DNA from: Panicum virgatum
Lineage: Eukaryota; Streptophyta; Magnoliopsida; Poales; Poaceae
Assembly (NCBI RefSeq): GCF_016808335.1
Contig: NC_053148.1
Coordinates: 49,492,930-49,556,929, forward strand
Length of the DNA: 64,000 nucleotides
Direction of reading: 5' to 3'
The number at the start of each line of letters is the position of its first letter. Within the stretch, counting starts at the first letter, position 1. The position numbers were made by a program, and so were the translations under genes. The notes beneath the pieces were generated by a model that was not told the origin of the DNA, made no database searches, and was given only the letters and a program-made list of their open reading frames with translations. Shown in pieces: positions 33,401 to 42,219 of this stretch.

Positions 33401-33560
33401 TCCAGCCTTAACCACCATGAACCTTCGGGGGAGACGTTTTTTCAAGACCGAAAGCCCAGCAGCCGAAGCCCAAAAACAATCGCCACACACAAACAAGTGC
33501 ATAAAACCGCAAAAGTGAAAGACAGCAGCACAAACACGGCAACCGTTTACATCAACCATA

Positions 33561-34110
33561 AGATCAACAGTATCTCCCCCAACAAGGGTATTGATTTATC
33601 ACAACTCAGATACTCCTAGCACCGCTAGCATTCAAAAACTCGGCACTTTGGTTGCTGTTTCTGTTATGGTGGTTGTAGTACTGAGGCTGCCCCCACTTTG
33701 GTTACTGGCTATCAGTTAGATTTAGTAAAGAAGCCACTTTTATTTGCTAAACACTATAATATTTTGATAATACAAAGGTAGGATGCTTCAAAATTTTACT
33801 GCCGTTGATCCTTAGTTTTTTGTTTGAGGTGTGGGCTGATGCCACACAAGTGACTGGTCAGTAATTTATGCTTGCTATGGCAGTTCATGAAAGCTGGATT
33901 CCTGTCTATTTGATTAATTGTTTTGTGCTGCATTTATTCTTCACTCTTCAGAATTTGAATGGAGTCTTAAAACACCATTTTTTATGGTACAGGGATCTGT
34001 AATGATCTAACTACACGGACCATGAAAGATGTCTCTGATTATACCGATGGATGAAGAAAAGTATGGTATTAGGATTCATCCATCAATACAATTGAAGTAT
34101 CCGAGGGGGT
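33561..34110. other. Interval without identified feature
   Basis: AT-rich DNA between the retrotransposon tail and the MITE at 34111. No coding frame, LTR or terminal repeat recognised. It may belong to a Helitron whose candidate 3' end is at 34803. Confidence 0.35.
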
Positions 34111-34441
34111 GTTTAGGAACAGGGACTTCAAAAAAGTCCCAGGGACTTTTTAGTATTTAGAAGTATTAAATAAATATTAATTATAAACTAACTGCAGAAC
34201 CCTGGGGCTAAACTGCGAGACGAATCTAATGATGTATCTTAATCTATGATTAGCGAATGGTTACTGTAGCATCACTGTAGCCAATCATCGATTAATTAGG
34301 CTCATTAGATTCGTCTCGCGAAAAAGCACTCAGCTGTCAAAAAACATTTATAAACAGATTTTATTTAATAATATAAAATAGTAAGATTCCTTTTGATGTG
34401 ATAGGGACTTTTGGAAAAAGTCCTGGAGCCAAACAGGCCCC
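34111..34441. mobile_element. Tourist-like MITE, copy of the 17636 family
   Basis: Ends GGGGTGTTTAGGAACAGGGAC and (inverted) GGGGCCTGTTTGGCTCCAGG. The interior is closely similar to 17636-17974 (TTTAGTATTTAGAAGTATTA, CTGCAGAACCCTGGGGCTAA, GATTCGTCTCGCGAA). The flanks do not show a clean 3-bp duplication. Confidence 0.8.
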
Positions 34442-34803
34442 GAATTGTTCACAGAATGCCCGTACCATGCGGGAGAACTTCATCATCGATGTGTTGGCGG
34501 CAGATTTGAATGCTTATTGAAAACTTACTTCCTGCGAATATCTTAGCCGCATCACAAGCAAGAATATAAATTAGAATGTATTGTATATTTGCTTAAATAT
34601 TTAGTTGATATTGGTGACAATGGTGAATCTATGGGTTTGATTTATCTCAATACGTTTTGGAACGACAATGTTATGACGGATTATGATATTTTTTGTATTT
34701 ATATTACTTGAAATAAAATTCTAGTTACAATAGAAAAAGTTGATGCTTCTAATTTTAATTGGACTCAAAAACTTTTGCCCCCTAGCAACGGGTACACACC
34801 TAG
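34442..34803. mobile_element. Possible Helitron 3' terminus
   Basis: The stretch ends GCCCCCTAGCAACGGGTACACACCTAG followed by T, counting the CTAG at 34800-34803. A 3' CTAG preceded by a small GC-rich hairpin (CCC…GGG) is the usual Helitron end. The hairpin here is weak, and no 5' TC terminus could be picked out, so the call is tentative. Confidence 0.25.
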
Positions 34804-35190
34804 TCAAGAGAAAAATGTCTATCCACAGATATATAGTATCTTGAAAAATCTCTGTAATCCTATGCTAATCCAATCGAGCACTGTTAGATAATTAGATTGC
34901 CGGCGGCGTCCAAGTCCGGCGCTGCCCCCTCCACCACCCAACTGTCCGCCGCAAAAGGGACCCGCATGCGCGCGGTGCACCGCACCGGCTTCCCGTCGCC
35001 GTCGCCGTGCGAGTGGTCGGCGCATTAATTCGCCCGCAGCTTGGCTTCCCTGTGGATCATACAGCGGGAAAAAGAGAAGCCGTAAGCTAAGCGTCACTGA
35101 CGCTGCCGGATCAAGTTGTAATGGCGTGTGAAACGGAGCTAGTAGACGGCAACGTCTACCCTACCTGGTCTGCTCAGTGCCGTGAGAATC

Positions 35191-35335
35191 TTGTCGGCTG
35201 GATCGTCAGCTAACCAGTATTTTTCTCTCACACTGATGTTATTTTTTTCTCACATTAAATCAACATCAGCTAGCTAATAGTATTTTCCTCTTACAATAAA
35301 TTAACACTAATCACCAGCCACAACCAGCCGAGCAA
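35191..35335. mobile_element. Small MITE with CGGCTGG terminal repeats
   Basis: Left TGTCGGCTGGATCGTCAGC and inverted right TGCTCGGCTGGTTGTGGCTG form imperfect terminal repeats around AT-rich DNA. No convincing target duplication. It lies upstream of the J-domain gene. Confidence 0.5.
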
Positions 35336-35732
35336 AGTTAATTGCATTTGCTGGTTCAGAACATGTGCGCTTTTGCTTTTGCATACACAAAAATTCTGCA
35401 AGCTGGAAAGAAATGTTCTGAACCGTGCCTACCAATGTGTGAAAACTAGAATTATGAGTGGACACAGCATTGAAGAGCAGATTGATGCAAGAAGTACCAT
35501 CTTCTAAAAAAAACGGATATCCTCTTGCCTGCTGCTCCCAACTGTGAAAGCAACAGCAGCCGGAACAACAGAGGCGGGGGAGGAGGACGGAGGACAGACA
35601 GAGCGGTGGATGGTGAGTCAGCACGGACTCCTCGTCATCCTCCGATAGAATCTCCATCTCCATCCTCCCGAGGATAAGATCAAGAGCTGGACGCGCAAGT
35701 GCCACCACAAGCTCCCCCCGCCCGCAGCCACC

Positions 35733-35740
35733 TATAAAAT
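35733..35740 (+). promoter_or_regulatory. TATA box of the J-domain gene
   Basis: TATAAAAT about 100 bases before the start codon at 35832, within a CA/CG-rich promoter. The position is right for a short 5' untranslated region. Confidence 0.65.
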
Positions 35741-35831
35741 CCGACGACCCCGCCACGCAGCTCCGGCACTCCACCCTCGGCGACGACGAATCACGAAACA
35801 CTTGAAGAAGAAAGCAGCAGGCAGCAACGCA

Positions 35832-36212
35832 ATGGCTTGGTTCGCATCGACGGCAGCCGTTCCGAGCTGCGGCGCCGGGGCCCGGCGCGGCGGCCGGTGC
35901 GGGGCCCGCGCGTCCGCGGTGGCGATGGCGCCGGGGACGGCGAGGACGCACTACGAGGTGCTCGGGGTCGGGGCCGGGGCGAGCAGGGGCGAGATCAAGG
36001 CGGCGTACCGGCGCCTGGCCAGGGAGGTGCACCCGGACGCCGGCGGCTGCGGCGGCGACGAGGGCTTCATCCAGCTGCACGCCGCCTACGCCACGCTCGC
36101 GGACCCCGACGAGCGCGCGCGGTACGACCGCTCGGTGGCGCGGCCCGCGGCCCGCGGGGCGGCGCCGGCGGGGTTCCGGCCGCGGAGGTGGGAGACCGAC
36201 CAGTGCTGGTAG
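35832..36212 (+). CDS. Small chloroplast-type J-domain protein (DnaJ11-like), single exon, 126 aa
   Basis: An intronless frame. An upstream in-frame ATG exists at 35802, but 35832 (MAWFAST) was preferred because it gives a Ser/Ala/Arg-rich, low-acidic N-terminus of about 35 residues, like a plastid transit peptide. The J domain spans about residues 39-99, with the HPD motif at 67-69, KAAYRRLA before it and a DERARYD ending. The short C-terminus ends RRWETDQCW, a tail shared by plant J11-type chloroplast J proteins. J domains stimulate Hsp70 ATPase, so the predicted role is a small stromal co-chaperone. A TATA box lies about 100 bases upstream. Confidence 0.9.
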   Translation: MAWFASTAAVPSCGAGARRGGRCGARASAVAMAPGTARTHYEVLGVGAGASRGEIKAAYRRLAREVHPDAGGCGGDEGFIQLHAAYATLADPDERARYDRSVARPAARGAAPAGFRPRRWETDQCW

Positions 36213-37352
36213 GGACACAGCTGCGCCTGCCCGTTGCGCCGCGACCTACGCTGCCACCCACCTCCGCCGCTCCATCCGTGGCCGGCGGTGAAGTCGCCGG
36301 CCGGCCGGCCCATCCCATCATGTTGGTGGAGGAAAGGGGAAGGGCCCACGTGGCCCACTTCGACAGCGGGTCGCGACTATTCTCCGCGACCCACTGGGCC
36401 GATCCGCGATCAGCCCCCGGCCCACGAGTTGGATCGGGGACGACGCGGCGGCGCGGCGGCGGAGGTCACTGCACTGACCTGACCAGGGCGGAGGATGGGC
36501 CCAGGGAGCAGGGGAGCTCCTCTCTCTTCGTAGCTTGTCCCCCCCTGTTACACGAAGAGAGGCATTTTTATAACATCTCTTGTGTACTTACTTGATCACC
36601 TTGTAAATATGGATAATCTGTGTGAATATAAATTCTCGTCTTGGACGGTAAACTATCCAAGTAGGCAAGAAACGGTAATATTTCCAAGGGTTTCAAAAGT
36701 GATTGTGAGGATTTTGGTTAAAGACAGGCAAGTCAACCAATGCTAATCCTGCCTGTTTAGCAGTCATGTTCTTGCTCTCGTGGCTCTGCACACTTGTTGC
36801 TCGCTCGCGCTCACTCGAGAGTTCAGTAGCTGTGACATGACAAGGGTCCCAAGCTAGCAGAACACCACCACAAGTTCTCTCACAAGGCAGGAGTCGCTGC
36901 CCCAAAAAATTCAGTTGCTAATGGTTGATCAATCAGATGGGGTTTTGTCTCTTGTGAACTTCTGATTTGCTGCCCCACCACATGAATGGATGAGCCTGCA
37001 AACTTCCTCTCGGCGAGTAACGGAATTCAGTCCCCGGACGTTCCAACTGAAGATGAATAAAACAAATTGCTGCTGCTATTCATCAAGGGTTGTGCAAACC
37101 GTGCAAACTTATAAGAACCTATCCGCAATCGTCCCCGGGGATAACGGCTATTAACCAACCATAAGGGAGAAATTCCTATTAATAGCAATCATCCCTCCAT
37201 GTGCCACTATCCATCCCCTCGGGATACCTCTCTCATTCCTCGTCAGAGGGATGTCTCTCTCCATCCCTCCAGGATGCCCCTTTCAAGACCAAGAACAATC
37301 TGAACCACAAGATGTGCATTTTTTTTAAATAAAAGCAGCAGAAATCGGAGAG
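36213..37352. other. 3' flank of the J-domain gene and intergenic DNA
   Basis: GC-rich up to about 36500, then AT-rich. Likely includes the 3' untranslated region. Opposite-strand frames overlapping the J-domain gene are shadows of its GC bias. No other feature seen. Confidence 0.45.
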
Positions 37353-38240
37353 GTGGACAGTCGTGTGTCCTCGTCGGTCAGCCGCCGATCGTCCTGCGAG
37401 CCCATCCTGGCATTACCGCAGGGGGGTGGGGGGGGGGGGGGTCATCACCTCGGCACCCATCCTCGCGCGCGCGACACCCTGCGCCGGACGGCCACGACCG
37501 CTGCTCTTGCGGCGGCCTCACCGAAGAGCGCCTCCCTCCCGTCGCAGAGCTCGAGCTTCCCGTGCCATGCGGCCATGCCGGGCGGCATGGACCCGTTAGG
37601 CGGGCAGGGGATCCCATCAGCGGCGCCACCGGCACGCAGCGCTCGAGCGGCTTCGGGAACGTGCAGGTCCGGTCGGCGGGCGCGCACAACGGGAACAGGC
37701 GCTCCCGGGCGGAGCCACACGCGGCGAGGATTGCCCCGGACGCGGGGGTGGACGGTGTTTCATTCACCGTCCGGGGTGGACGGTAAATGAAATACCGTCC
37801 ACCCTTTAGCCCCTCCTGGTCATTGGATCGGCCTCGTGCGGCTAAGATCACCCTGACCGACTAGTTGCTGCCTTGCTGGCAGCTGGTGCGCCGCGCGAGA
37901 CCGCCGTTCCCAGGCGCCGCCCGGGTGGCAGCGGACTCGCTGAGGACGTCGTGCTCAGGTGCTCTGCCCCGGGCGGCGGCCTTTGTTCCTCGTCACATCA
38001 CCAGGAAGAAGAGCTCGACGTCGCGGTCCAGGCGCCCCGGCGATCAGGTGATGGCTCCTGCGCACTCGCGCGGTTCGTCGGCGTCGCCATTATCGCGCGC
38101 ACGTCGTCGGCGCGGTTCGTCGCCATGAGCTACAGCGACTGCTGCTGTCCAACCCGTCTAAGAGGCCAGCAGTGTCACAGAGCATGAGGGCGCCGGAGCT
38201 GACGCCGAACCCCGCGGCTGCAGGAAGATACAAGGATGCT
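37353..38240. other. GC-rich block with open frames, no recognised gene
   Basis: Several overlapping frames on both strands (for example 37353-37790 plus, 37378-37851 minus) with Arg/Ala/Pro-rich translations and no domain. It contains a G-run at 37421-37441 (six G, one T, fourteen G) and the palindrome at 37746-37804. It may be a gene fragment carried by a transposon. Confidence 0.3.
37746..37804. repeat. 59-bp near-palindrome with four GGACGGT boxes
   Basis: GGGTGGACGGTGTTTCATTC… is followed at once by its imperfect complement, ending GAAATACCGTCCACCC. GGACGGT or ACCGTCC occurs four times with dyad symmetry. It can form a cruciform or hairpin, and may be the collapsed remains of two transposon ends. 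Confidence 0.85.
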
Positions 38241-39134
38241 TGGAATTCATTTTTTTTTAAAGCATAGCTTTGTATTTGGATGCAACGGAACGACTTCATT
38301 TTCACGGGAATTATGCCATCCGCTTTGAACTGTCTCCAAAACTTTAAGGAGTTTGCTCTAGTTATCCTACAAGCAAAATCAAAGTACAAAATTGCTATGT
38401 CCAAATGGCTAGGAGCCTTTGTGTAATCTTTCAGATTTTTTTCATCTCCTTTGTTTCATGAAACTGTACTATGTAATACCCTTTTATTGGTTATTTTCTT
38501 AATATAATATAATCAATAGGGGGCTTCCCCTCCTGTTTCATAGAAAAAGAAGCGGAGCCAGCCGATGGAACCACCGGTGTCAGCTCTATTGAACATCAGT
38601 GTCAGCTCCTTAGATGATCAGTATAACACAATGATTTTCTATTGATTTTGCATCAAGTCGACGATGTCAGCTGACACAGATGGTTACACCTAGCTCCGCC
38701 CCTGTTTGTTTATCTGAACTATGAAGCATAACAGCCTGCTGGTTCGGCTGCTGAAAGACTGGCGCTGATCTTGTTCAGCGACAGATCCTTTCAAGGTTTC
38801 GAGTGTCAACCACATAGTGCCTGCCTGACTGCCTGCAGTCAGCTGATAACCACCACAAAAATTGAGCCCAAACTGTTTGGAACACGCAACATACGGTCGA
38901 GTTCCCACGTTGCAGCCAGGGACCTTACAATTTGGTTCCTGGCAGTTGGCTGAACCGTATATAAGCTTGCCCAGCAGGTAGCGAGCTAGGGGAAGTCCGA
39001 TGAACGGTCCTCCGCAAACAGCTGACCTCACCTGAATACAATTAGCTCTGTCACCTAGATCCACCATGCTTAAGAAAAAAAAAGAACAGGCCTGGTGATT
39101 TGCTCACCTACTTGCAACTCCCCAGTTTCCCAGA
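38241..39134. other. Intergenic, one possible decayed hAT-like fragment
   Basis: About 38547-38708 is bounded by GCGGAGCCAGC and, inverted, CAGGGGCGGAGCTAGG, similar to the end of the hAT element at 15972. The left end is degraded and no matching octamers flank it. No gene seen. Confidence 0.35.
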
Positions 39135-39604
39135 CAGAGTTTACAAAACCGGTGGGAACCGGTCCGGTACGCTAACCGGCCCAAATTCAAAATTCAAATT
39201 TGAATTCAAAAAAATGAAAAATTCCCAAAAAAATTCCTAAAAATACTTCAAGGTGCGACGAATCTAATGGTGTCAAATTTTCTCAAAAATTCATTCGTTT
39301 AACATACTTTTCGGGCATTTAAAGTTAAACCAAAAAAGAAAAGGAAAAAAATGAGACGGCCCATTAAGGCCCACTTGGTAAACCGGTCAAACCGGCCGGT
39401 ATACCGTTCCAAACCGGTTACACATGCGATTTTAAATTTGAATTTGAATTCAAACCGGTCATACCGGTACGAACCGGTTGAACTGAGTTTTTTGAATTCA
39501 AATTTGAATTTGACCGGTTTCTATCGGTTTTCGGCCAAACCGGTCCGGTATACCGGTATCGGACCCCGCCGGTTTGACCGGACCGGTCGGTTAATTAAAC
39601 CCTG
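39135..39604. mobile_element. hAT-type MITE, 470 bp, with AACCGGT-word interior
   Basis: Left end CAGAGTTTACAAAACCGG and inverted right end CAGGGTTTAATTAACCGACC. Flanks TTCCCAGA (39127-39134) and TTCGCAGA (39605-39612) match at 7 of 8. Much of the interior near both ends consists of AACCGGT, CCGGTATACCGG and similar words, with AATTTGAATT blocks between them. No coding capacity. Confidence 0.85.
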
Positions 39605-39828
39605 TTCGCAGAGGCCAGCCAGAAGTGCCATGTTTGCTTGTCCTTCTCGATCAGCTCCTGCAATGCAAGCAGCCGTATTGGCAATAAAAATTAATTTCCA
39701 TGTGCAGCAAACTGGAGTATGAACCTTCCTTGAATGATTCTTGTGAACCTCCTCTTAGTTTAATACCTCGTCATGCATCAACAACCCAAAGTTCTGCATC
39801 TGTCTGCTTCACCCCTTGGTTGTCCTCC

Positions 39829-41609
39829 ATGGGAGGACTTCTCCCTCTCCTCTTCCTGCTCTGCTGCCTCACCTTTCTTCTCCAAGGTGACCAATAAACT
39901 TCATATTGCTGCCAAATTGATGATGCGTTAATTTGCATAGCAGTGCTGCAGTAGCATATACAGTAGAGTTCATATATGTGCATAACATCCAATTTGTTTC
40001 TTCCTCTCATGCCAAATCGAATGCTTTTATTCGGAGTTGTCGAGACTTCAGATTGTCTTCTTACTGTTAACCGAAGCACGGTGCATTGCAATCACCAGCA
40101 GCAGCGCCGGCGACGTTCACCATAACCAACAGCTGCGACTACACGGTGTGGCCGGGCATCCTCTCCAACGCCGGCGCCCCGCCGCCGTCGACGACCGGCT
40201 TCGCGCTGCCCCCGGGCCAGACCGTCGCGGTCACCGTCGCGTCCGCGTGGTCCGGCCGCATCTGGGGCCGGACGCTCTGCTCCACGGACTCCTCCGGCAC
40301 CTTCTCATGCGCCACCGCCGACTGCGGCACGGGCGCCGTCGAGTGCTCCGGCCGCGGGGCCGCGCCGCCGGCCACCCTGGCGGAGTTCACGCTCGCCGGC
40401 GGCACCGGCGGGGACGACTTCTACGACGTCAGCCTCGTGGACGGCTTCAACGTGCCCATGGTCGTCGCGCCGCAGGCGCCGGCGCCGGCGTCGGGCAACG
40501 GGAGCTGCCAGGCCACGGGGTGCCCCGCGGACGTGAACAGGGCGTGCCCCGCGGAGCTGCGCGTGGCTGCGCCGCCGCCTGGGACGGCGGCGGTGGCGTG
40601 CCGGAGCGCGTGCGAGGCGTTCGCGGAGGCCGAGTACTGCTGCAGCGGCGCGTACGGGTCCCCCGCGGCGTGCGCGCCCACGGCGTACTCGCGGTTCTTC
40701 AAGGGCGCGTGCCCGGCCGCCTACAGCTACGCGTACGACGACGCGACGTCGACGTTCACCTGCGCGGCGGCCGGCGGCGGCTACGACGTCGTGTTCTGCC
40801 CCGGCACGTCCAGGTCCGTTTCTTGCTCGGCTCGGGTTGTGCGACCCGCACGTCGTTGCTGCGTCCATTTGGCATCTTACTTGCTCCGTTTAATTTTCCG
40901 GACGTGCATGTGGACAAGCTGGCCTTGTCATCATTAGTTTATGGGATGACATGGTTCATTAGTTTATGGGATGGCATGATTCATCAGGAGCCAAATCGCA
41001 AGATGATGAAGCAAAGTCAACCAAGTGGCTCAAATCTGCAACTTTTTTTCCATTGTTTGGAACGACAGATTGAGATGCAGTCTGGTTCTGAACAATGCGT
41101 GATGTTTACCGTGCTCATCTGATTTGCGGGTGGCATCGCAAGTTGTTGATAGTTTTCACGGTTGAACCATTTGGAAGCTTCTGTTTCAATTTCAATCGAT
41201 AAGGAAAGGGCGCACCATCTGGACATCATCACCAGGCCAGCATGCGTTTACACGCCATTGGCAGCATGATCCTGATGTTAGGGGGAAAAAAATTGTTCGC
41301 ACTGGTTTAGCTGCAACAATTGTTGACATGTTGAGTTTTTTTTTGGGGGGGGGGGGGGGGGGGGGGGGGGGGTACTAGTGTAGCAAGATACTCATCAATT
41401 ATTAGTTAGCTTATTATGTGTAATGCTTGCGACCTGATTGATGCAGCCTAAAATCTGGCGGGAATCCCGAGGCGGCAGGCCTGCCACCCTCCAACCCAAC
41501 GATGGAGTTCTCCGGAGATGCGGGAGGCAGCAGCCTTGGGACGAGCAGGATCGCCGTGGTTGCCCTCCTCCTGGCCATCTTCTCGCTGACATCGACGCGG
41601 CGCTGCTGA
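39829..41609 (+). CDS. Thaumatin-like protein with hydrophobic (GPI-type) C-terminal tail, 3 exons, 311 aa
   Basis: Exons 39829-39886, 40099-40813 and 41447-41609, GT-AG, phases consistent. The first exon encodes a signal peptide (MGGLLPLLFLLCCLTFLLQ). The second carries the whole thaumatin domain. It has ITNSCDYTVWPG near the start, the family signature GTFSCATADCGTGAVEC, the acidic-cleft residues in GGDDFYDVSLVDGFN, and all 16 conserved cysteines by my count. The third exon adds a Gly/Ser/Pro spacer and a hydrophobic end (IAVVALLLAIFSL), which suggests GPI anchoring at the outer plasma membrane or wall. Such proteins belong to the PR-5 class; some bind beta-glucans and act in defence or development, and the specific role here is unknown. 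Intron 2 contains a 28-base G run and a 25-bp tandem duplication at about 40932-40981. Confidence 0.9.
41345..41372. repeat. Homopolymer of 28 G in thaumatin-like intron 2
   Basis: An unbroken G run after a T run. It could form G-quadruplexes. The length is likely to be variable or hard to sequence. Confidence 0.95.
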
Positions 41610-42219
41610 TCTCATTCTCATGCAAAACGTGATACTTAAACCTTAGCAAGAACTGAAGAGCTAGATAACTTCATTTTGTTTTCCTTTTAATTTTCCCCAC
41701 CGGCAGGAGAAATGAAATAGACATGATTTCCTTCCAAGAGTTCGCAATTGTAGTTTCAGAGCTTTCAACACTAGTCAGAGCTGTACTGAACGACATCTAT
41801 GGTAGGTTTACCCTGTTGTCTTTTACTGTATTTACTACAGTATTATTTATCAGATAACTGATTCCTTAAGAGAATTAAATTTGGCACATTTTTACCTTAC
41901 TGCCGTCAAATAGCTATCAAGTTACCAGTACACATGAACATGATGATCCAGTAGTTCAACCGTGGACTCTGAACATGATGATTCAGTTCAGTCGTGGTCT
42001 CTCAAGCCACGCTAGTAAAGACGTGTGCAACCCCACTAATTAGATTGAACTAAAGTTTGTATAGGTACAAAGACAGACAGACAGGCAAAAATCCCGTATC
42101 ACGTTCGCATGGGAAAAATGGACGTCTCCAAGAACCAACACATTCCTAACACCAGGCAGGCAGCGAGTGGAGATCCCCTTCACCTAAACGGAGGGCTAAA
42201 CAACATTTCCGAACACCCC
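41610..42219. other. Intergenic between convergent thaumatin-like and GRP94 genes
   Basis: AT-rich sequence expected to contain the two 3' untranslated regions. No other feature recognised. Confidence 0.45.

Larger units (their letters stand above)
25788..33560 (+). mobile_element. Ty3/Gypsy Tat-lineage LTR retrotransposon, decayed, no 3' LTR found
   Basis: Order is 5' LTR, gag, protease, reverse transcriptase, RNase H, a second RNase H, integrase, then a long non-coding 3' part with two tandem arrays. The RT active site AYVDD (29344-29358), the presence of a second, archaeal-type RNase H before integrase and the repeat-bearing 3' region are characters of the plant Tat lineage (Retand/RIRE2/Grande relatives). 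No sequence resembling the 5' LTR is found near 33400-33700, so the 3' LTR appears missing and the right boundary is approximate. The coding region is broken by frameshifts near 26740, 27195 and 29930 and by six in-frame TAG codons. The element is therefore defective. Confidence 0.88.

Noticed and set aside
38547..38708. Complete hAT element
   Set aside because: Right end is convincing but the left end is degraded and flanking octamers (CATAGAAA, TTTGTTTA) do not match; kept only as a possible fragment.
40305..40868. Minus-strand open frame opposite the thaumatin domain
   Set aside because: Shadow frame; the plus strand has 16 conserved Cys and the family signature.
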